A DNA stretch of 64,000 nt from Cavenderia fasciculata (lineage: Eukaryota; Evosea; Eumycetozoa; Acytosteliales; Cavenderiaceae), in assembly GCF_000203815.1 (NCBI RefSeq), contig NW_004457723.1, positions 186,001 through 250,000 on the forward strand. Reading direction: 5' to 3'. Below are positions 57,231 to 64,000 of the stretch, one piece after another. The position numbers and the translations under genes were made by a program. Each line of letters opens with the position of its first letter. The first letter of the stretch is position 1. A model generated the notes under the pieces. It did not search any database, had not been told where the DNA came from, and saw only the letters and a program-made list of their open reading frames with translations.

Positions 57231-57789
57231 TTAAATAAATATTTGTTGATCTTCAATTTGATTTGGAGTTAATCTATTTGATTTTGATAAAAAGTAAGAA
57301 GAATCATTTTTGTTGGGCCATGATATGATGATGGTGCTACCTCGTAGTTTGGCAAGTGGATAGTATCGGTCTGTTATTCTCTCGAGTAATTCAAAATCCT
57401 TTGACTTCCAAAACGAGAATAGTATATTTGGTTTGGTGCCAAATCCAGTCTTTATAATCTGGGAACTGTAAACTAATCCACCATAGTTTACAGGTGTACC
57501 ATCTTTATAGCCACAATAGATTGATGTTGTACTATCAGGTGTATCATGAACCGATATCATTTTAGTATATGAACTAATTAAAGTAACTAATACTATTCTA
57601 ATTGTATCAATTGGTTGATCCTAAACAGAAAACCAAAAACATATTTTGATCAATATTTGGTCAAACTTATTTCCATTTTTATATATATAAATATATAAAT
57701 ATAAATATAAAGCTTACCTTGAATTCTTCTACAATGGTACCTCTAATTTCTTCATTTCCTACAAATTGATCTAATATTGTTCCATTCAT
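57231..57789 (-). CDS. Hypothetical protein, 153 aa
   Basis: CDS complement(join(57231..57620,57718..57789)), one phase-0 intron of 97 nt. Exon 1 is MNGTILDQFVGNEEIRGTIV then EEFK; exon 2 continues DQPIDTIRIVLVTLISSYTK and ends PNQIEDQQIFI. The sequence looks like a compact alpha/beta protein with no signal or membrane span. Family not recognised. The start was chosen because joining exon 1 gives a plausible helix and uses clean GTAAGC/TTTAG sites. Confidence 0.6.
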
Positions 57790-58432
57790 TTTGTTTTTTC
57801 CCCTTTTCTAATCTATCTCTATCTAATTTCTAAAAATATTTATTACTGTACATGTAATGTAAAATTAACAAACTATAAATAAATAAATAAATAAATAACC
57901 TTTTTTAGTCTTGTTGTTTACTAGTTTAAATATATATTTATATAAATAAATATAGGTTGATGAAATAGATTGAAATATATATATATTAATTTAAATTAAC
58001 ACACACAAACCACACACACAGACACAGTCTACACTTCCTATTCCTTTTCTTTTTCTTTTTTGTTGTTGGTAGTAATAGATGATAGTTTTTTGTACCGTTA
58101 TCATAATTCTGACTATTTTTTGTGGATTCCATTGTTGTACTACGATCCACGTCCGCTTTTTACCCCCTTCCTCACACACCACCAATTCTGTGTGTATTTG
58201 TTTTTTACAGTCTACACACACAACATTGCATTGCAATCAAAAAGAAAGATCTTTTTCATTTTGTTTTGTTTAGTTTTGATTTTAAAATAATTTTTAAATA
58301 TTTTAAATTTTATATAATTGTTTGATTGATTATATGCGAATAGTGATTAGTTTGGTTTTAGTTTGGTTGTTGGATGGTTGGTTGATCTCTTTTTTTTTTG
58401 GATTTTATGGTTTATGTTTTTTTTTTTCCTTA
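57790..58432. other. Intergenic region between hypothetical gene and cyclin gene
   Basis: 643 bp, AT-rich, with ACACAC-rich DNA near 58002-58024 and an AAAT microsatellite near 57880-57897. Several open plus-strand frames are T-rich noise. No RNA gene recognised. Confidence 0.45.
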
Positions 58433-60576
58433 TTATTTATGATTATGATTATCCTCTTTTACGTGTATATTATTATTATTATTGTGATGGTGATGGTCTT
58501 TTTCATATCCATCATCTCTTCTACTATTATTACTGTAATTGTTGTTGTTACCCCCTCCTTCTCTTGAATATTGTTGGTGATGATCTCTATCCCTATTGTT
58601 GCCACCATGATAATCCTTGTCTCCTCGGTGTTCTCTTTCATTTCGGTTATTATTATTGTATCTACTATTGCTATCTCTATCTCTATCTCTATTGTTATTA
58701 TCACCTCTACCTTGATCATGAATTTCACCAGTTTCTAGATTACTTGAACCTCTTGATGGTGGTGCAACGACATCTCGATGTGGAGATGGAGAACGAGAAG
58801 AGTCACCACGTCCCGATCTTCTTTCCTTTCCATAAGGAGAATATCTTGTTGCATTGTTGTTGTTGTTGTTGTTTGGTGACGGACCACGAGGTGATAAAAC
58901 ATTGGTACTACTTGACGTTGAACCATTAGTATTATTATTGTTATTACTATTTGGTGAAGTTGAAGATAGAGATGGTGATTTGTTTGGTGTCTTTAATTGA
59001 GGTAGTGGTGATGATGCTAGTCGATCATTTGGTCCAATATTATTACTACTACTACTATTATTATTATTATTATTACTATTGTTATTGTTATTATTATTAT
59101 TGATAGGATTCGAATTAACGTTACTATCAATAACCATATCAATGACTGAATCGTTATTTTTTTGTTGTTCACTATTATTATTATTATTATTATTTTCTAC
59201 TACTTTTATAGTTGGATTTTCGTTTGGTTGTTGATGGTTACTACTATTATTATTATTATTGCTATTATTATTGTTATTATTATTATTATTACTATTTTCA
59301 TCTTTTGTTAAAGGATGTTTTTCATAGAGATCAAGAATATAACTTCCAATCTCTTCCAATACCTCCAATTTAACGTCGAGGATTTCCCACCATTGTTTTT
59401 TACCCTCAGAGGAAAGAGGATAATTTAAAAATTTCGTTGCCAAATAAACGGCTGCATATGATATCAATTGAGGTGGAAACTGTAAACATAGATTAGTTCG
59501 CAAACTATCATTTACAAAATTCCATGCCACTTGACATAATCTTTTACTTCCTATTTTGATTGTTTGGAAATAATAATAATAAATGGATTAGATAAGATCT
59601 TTACTTGCGATATTTCATTCTTTTCATTTTCTTTGCTTGAGTTGAATCAATTTACCTTGTATCATTTTCATATATTCTAATAAAAATTTATATGGATGAT
59701 CTACAGTTAATTCAAAGGCTATTGTTGTCAATAATAAATGCTCGTGTTGAATAATTTTGTTTATAATTGATTGTATTTCCTAAAATTAATTAAGTTTCAT
59801 TAAATAAATATTAATTAAGTTAATCCATACTTCTCTTCTATCTCTCAACGTATACATACTCCTTGATCAGGATTGGTTTGTTTTTTGTTTTTTGCTTTAT
59901 AATAAATACTTGCAACATCAACCAACTTTCTTGGTGATTCTTCAACTTTGGTTGCCAAGAATAAACATGTAGTTGCTACAAGCTATTATATTATAAACAA
60001 GATATATCAATATTAATACATAATTATTGTGGCAATCATTTAAAAACAAACTTACAAATCTATCATAATCACGAAGTTGATGCCTAATATAGAATCTATG
60101 AAAATAGGTAGTTGCAGTTGCAATTATAAGTTGTGATCTATAGATAAATAAATAAATAGAGATGTGTGTGTAAGTGATAACAGGTATTCATTGCTTTGTT
60201 GTTGTTTTGGTTCAATTTACAATTTCAAAGTTATTCCAATGTCTTGTATAAAAGCACAACTAGCTCTTCTAGATGTTATTTCTTGTTTATCTTTTCCATA
60301 ATGATTCATTACTTGTTCTTTTGTAAAGTACCAGTGACGACTCGGTCCTGTTTTTAACCATTCATAGGATAAAGATGATGATGAAGATGTTGTCGTTGTC
60401 GTAGACGAGGAAGAAGAAGAAGAGGTTGCTACTGCTGCAGTAGCAGCTGCTGATGGTGCATTGTTAGATAATATCGTTGTTGGTGTGTTTATTATTGTAT
60501 TATTGTTGTTGTTTGTCAACGTTGAAGATGAAGAAGAAGAAGAAGTTGAATTTGGTGCAGATGTAATAGATGTCAT
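58433..60576 (-). CDS. Cyclin K/T-like transcriptional cyclin
   Basis: CDS complement(join(58433..59550,59656..59779,59860..59982,60056..60137,60221..60576)), 600 aa. After a Ser/Thr/Ala/Asn-rich leader of about 75 residues comes a cyclin box: YEWLKTGPSRHWYFTKEQV, FIQDIGITLKLSQLIIATAT, YFHRFYIRHQLRDYDRF, ATTCLFLATKVEESPRKLVD. The second box is TIAFELTVDHPYKFLLEYMK and QVAWNFVNDSLRTNLCLQFP, then ILDVKLEVLEEIGSYILDLY. These blocks follow human cyclin K (YFHRFYMFH, CLFLAGKVEETPKK, AWTFVNDSLCTTLSLQW). K/T-type cyclins activate CDK9 or CDK12 to phosphorylate RNA polymerase II. The C-terminal 260 residues are Asn-rich, then Arg/Asp/His-rich. Four introns, all phase-consistent. K versus T is not settled. 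Confidence 0.88.
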
Positions 60577-61040
60577 ACTATATGATATGAATAATATATA
60601 ATTGTTCTTGTTTTATTGATATGTATGAAGATGTCTCTTCTCCTTTATAAACTATTTCTAATACTACTATTATTATTACTAATACTGATACTACTACTAC
60701 TCGATTGATGTGAATGAATGAATGAAACGTTCACAAATATTCGTTGTCGTCGTTCTTTGAATGATGATGATTGTTGTTAAAATACTGTTTATATAATATT
60801 GAAAAGAAGGGAATGAGAAGAAGAAATACACAATAACCTAACTATACTATAATCCTCTTTCTTATTTGTTTGTAACTCTCGAGTATTCTTCTTCTTACTT
60901 CAATAAAAAAAAAAAAAAAAAGAAAAATTCAAAAAAAAAACCAACTATGGTCAATTCTTATTTTCTCTCTATGGAATTCCAAGGAATAATAGAATAATAA
61001 TAATTGATCTATAAATAGTTTTATTTATTTTGATAACTAT
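60577..61040. other. Intergenic region between helicase 3' end and cyclin 5' end
   Basis: 464 bp, AT-rich, with an A18 tract at about 60905-60921. It includes the cyclin promoter. No gene seen. Confidence 0.5.
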
Positions 61041-61269
61041 TTAAAAACCATGATTCATATCTGATGACGATGATGATGATGATGATGATGGTTTATATTG
61101 TTGTAGATTGGTTCGACGACTAAAATTATAGGTTGAGGTTGAAGTTGAAGTTGCAGGGGCTTGTTTTTTAATGGCTGATCCTAAATATTCGATTGGATCA
61201 CTATCTTCATCCAAACTGATAACTTCTTGTGATGCTACTCTTTTTCCATTACTATTATAATTACTATTT

Positions 61270-61313
<44 letters not shown>

Positions 61314-64000
61314 ATTATAATTTGTGTTATAACTATTATTAACATTATAACTATTTTTACTTATATTTAAAGAAACTGCTTTTTTTGGTGTTTGTTGGCA
61401 ACTATTCGTTGATGTCGTTGATGTTGTTGAAGTAGTTGAAGTTGAATATTCATCTTTAACTTTTGCTATTGTTGGTGAAAATTTATTCTTTGTTGTCCAT
61501 GATGATGAAGATGATGCAGATGATGGAGATGTTTGTTGTTGTTGTTGATGAGGTGGAGAATTATAAGAAGATCTTCTTTCATTATCTTTTGTTTGTTCTA
61601 AAAGTTTTCTTGAATCAAAAAATGATTTGAGTGAAGGCAGAGATCTATCGATTGAATTATTATTCTTTATACACATTCTTGCCCATCTTGAAAGATTCCT
61701 CCAAACACTCTCCTGAGTAAACCGACTATCAATCAATAAAATCGATCCATAATCATCTTTATGTCTAATACATCTACCAATTGCTTGATTTAATGCTCTA
61801 TATCCTTGAAGTGTATACCATCTAAAAAAAATAAATTAAATTTGATCAAATTAATATTACTTTTTCTATTTCCATTATTTTTTCCTCTTCTTTTTCTATT
61901 CTTTACTCATTTCCATTAATTAAATTTTGAATAATTGAACAATTTGAATCATTATATTTCTTTTTAAGATCAACTCTGAGATCTTTAATATTTGGAAGAG
62001 GAATACCAACAATGATGACACCACGAGCATACTCGTCTGAAAAGTTGATACCTTCACTGACTTTACCACGACACACTGAAAAGAGGGTGGCACCTGTTTT
62101 GACGGCATCATTGTATCCTTCCAACACTCGTTTGAAATCCTTGGTTTGTTTTGGTTCGAAAAAGATTGGTTTGCATTGATCAATCTTGTTGTACATGCCA
62201 GTCATTTCCCAACGATTCTTTATCTTTTCCATAAATGCATAACTTGGGAAAAAGACCAATACTCCATTTGGAACGACTTGAAGGTGTTTGAGGATAGCAT
62301 CGCCGAGTGCATCTTGAAATTGGAGATTCTCGGATCCCTTGAATGTGCAATCCATCTTGGTATTGTTGGTGCCTACGCCAAGCGTACCAATCCAAACACG
62401 TTTGGTGATGTCACCTAGATTACCGAGTTCGGCAGTCACTGGGAACGGCGATGACAATTCACTGGCAAATGAATTTAACGGTGCCAATGTACCAGATGTT
62501 AAAATGATGGTACGTGCCTTTTCACGAATCGATTTGAATGCCGATCTAGGATTCATACACCAAATACCATAACTATAGTATAGTTTGGTACCACGAGCCG
62601 CTGGAACATACACTTCCTGACGTTGGAAAAACATTCTAAAATCGGAAATGAATTGCAAGTTGCCAAATACAAAGTCATAGACTTGAGCAAGATTTGCTAA
62701 AATACCCAAGATCTTTGGACTCAGTAATTCATTGTCACGTTTTTCCATTTTAACTCTTTGCTTTGTTTTTGATTGGTGTTCGTCGGCAAGACCCTTTTCA
62801 CCAGGTTTGTTTGGTGTTTCTGCAGAAACAGTACCACCACCTTCAGTATCATCCTTTTCCAATCGATCCAGAGATTCCCTCAACTTTCTATAATTTGCAG
62901 CTGTCAATCCAAAATCCTTTTCCAAAACCTCTAGAATCTTTCTACCAGACCATACATTGTTTTGATTCTTATAGTCTTGATCGGTCAGTACCTTTTCATT
63001 CCTTGACATCCATGTACCCATCTTATCAAACAATGAATATAAATACAACATTGTCTCTTTTTCATTTGGTGTTGCTTGATCCATAATCATTGAATTACTC
63101 ATCGTATCTTTACATTGTGTTGTTGATTCATTAACCTCTTCTTTTGTTAATTCAAAACTTGCTGCTGACATTAATGAATCTTCTATATTACTAAAATAAA
63201 AAAGAATAAAAGTAAGTTAATAAATAAATAAATAAATAAATAAATAAATATTCTTTTCTTTTGTCTATTTTAACATACTGAGCTTCATCAAAAATAATAA
63301 TTGAATTATCAAAATGTTCTTTAAAAATTTTACGGATACTTGGTTCAATGATATAATTGTAAGGACAAAAGATTAGATTTGCATGTTCGATGAAACCTTT
63401 TGAAGCATAGTATGGACATTCACCGAGATCTTTACCACCATCGATGAAATCTTCGATTGACCAAACCTCCTTTTCTCCACCCGGTAGGAACTTTGGTATC
63501 TGGGAGAGTGAGTATTGCTTGGTACGACGTTCGAATCGACAGTTTCTCTCTTTTCTTACTTTTCTGCACTTGTCCTTTTTACGATCATACCCAGCCAATT
63601 TCGGATTGATACAATAATGATCTCTTGATGCCAATACACACATACGTGGTCTATAAGGTGTCTTTAACAATTCAGAGGTCAATTGTGCAATTTGTGAATG
63701 AGTTCTTGAACAAAAGAATATCTTTGGTACTGATGCCACTTCTTCTTTTGCTTTTTCTAATAAATCTGGTGTTGATACGTTGGTTGTTGGTGATGTAGCT
63801 GCAGAACCACCATATGGTGTTGAAGGTGGTGTTGTACTTTGACTTTGACTTTGTGATTGTGATTGTTGTGATTGTTGTGAACTTTGTTGATGATGAGCTG
63901 ACATTGTTCTTTGTCCATTACCATTAAGTGGTACATAATCAGATTGCAACTTTACACCAGTATCACTAAAATCATCGAGAAAGGACATATCACTCGATAC
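61041..64000 (-). CDS. FANCJ/BRIP1-type DEAH DNA helicase (5' partial)
   Basis: Partial: complement(join(61041..61821,61907..63190,63279..>64000)). The frame is open to the right edge ([13 protein letters not shown]), and helicase motif I (Walker A) is not in the window, so the true start lies beyond 64000. Visible order: Gln/Ser-rich insert; motif Ia [19 protein letters not shown]; iron-sulphur region cysteines in [21 protein letters not shown] and [13 protein letters not shown] box DEAHNIEDS, created only by splicing CA/T; motifs III-V ([55 protein letters not shown]); motif [18 protein letters not shown]. The Fe-S layout and motif VI fit FANCJ rather than XPD. Known role: 5'-3' helicase unwinding forked or G4 DNA in crosslink repair. 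The C-terminus is a Ser/Asn-rich disordered tail. Adding an AAAT microsatellite, the first intron (63191-63278) is repeat-rich. Confidence 0.88.

Noticed and set aside
63266-63300. DEAQ-box helicase variant
   Set aside because: DEAQ arises only from reading into the intron. The donor GTATGT after CA and the acceptor at 63191 give DEAHNIED.
1-64000. tRNA genes, CRISPR arrays, retroelements or DNA transposons
   Set aside because: No T-loop/anticodon pattern, spacer-repeat array, reverse transcriptase, integrase or transposase motif, or terminal repeat was found by reading.

Overview
The window is nuclear DNA of a dictyostelid social amoeba. Coding exons are split by short (about 50-110 nt) AT-rich GT-AG introns, and intergenic DNA is AT-rich with homopolymers and triplet or tetramer repeats. 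Asn/Gln/Ser runs are common. Several families are dictyostelid hallmarks: FNIP-repeat kinases, dictyostelid ankyrin proteins and a DdCAD-1 (cadA) adhesion protein. Coding GC and codon use are less AT-biased than D. discoideum, so a different dictyostelid group is likely (inference).

Layout, left to right. 1-1428 (-): the 5' exons of a neurofibromin RasGAP (nfaA), running off the left edge. 2955-6849 (-) and 22023-26109 (+): two paralogous FNIP-repeat protein kinases in inverted orientation, both with broken reading frames. They flank a tandem array of six paralogous cell-surface beta-helix (Pmp-like repeat) proteins at 7186-19445 (+), followed by an armadillo-like protein at 19677-21886. 26214-29824: two divergent-family ankyrin-type proteins, convergently transcribed.

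From about 29985 the window is ordinary housekeeping and developmental genes: an EF-hand/WWE protein, cadA, an Hsp104/ClpB disaggregase, a sphingolipid delta-4 desaturase, the PP2A activator PTPA (reassembled here from four exons), an RPP38-like RNase P/MRP subunit, a CPBP-family membrane protease, an acidic Ser-rich protein, a multi-pass membrane protein, a secreted Cys-rich protein, a SAP-domain polynucleotide kinase/phosphatase, a cyclin K-like protein and, running off the right edge, a FANCJ-type DEAH helicase. Three or four small genes are unrecognised.

The most interesting region is 2955-26109. An array of duplicated, glycosylation-rich, single-pass surface proteins shares a conserved cytosolic KYRSF-type tail, shows a near-identical block between two neighbours (gene conversion), and is bracketed by a large inverted repeat made of two decayed or frameshifted repeat-kinase genes. 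It resembles the organisation of recognition loci, but that function is inference. Two strong hairpins in intergenic DNA (43655-43723 and 52366-52420) are candidate small-RNA precursors. Exon borders were set by hand from GT-AG sites, reading phase and family alignment from memory; no search was run.
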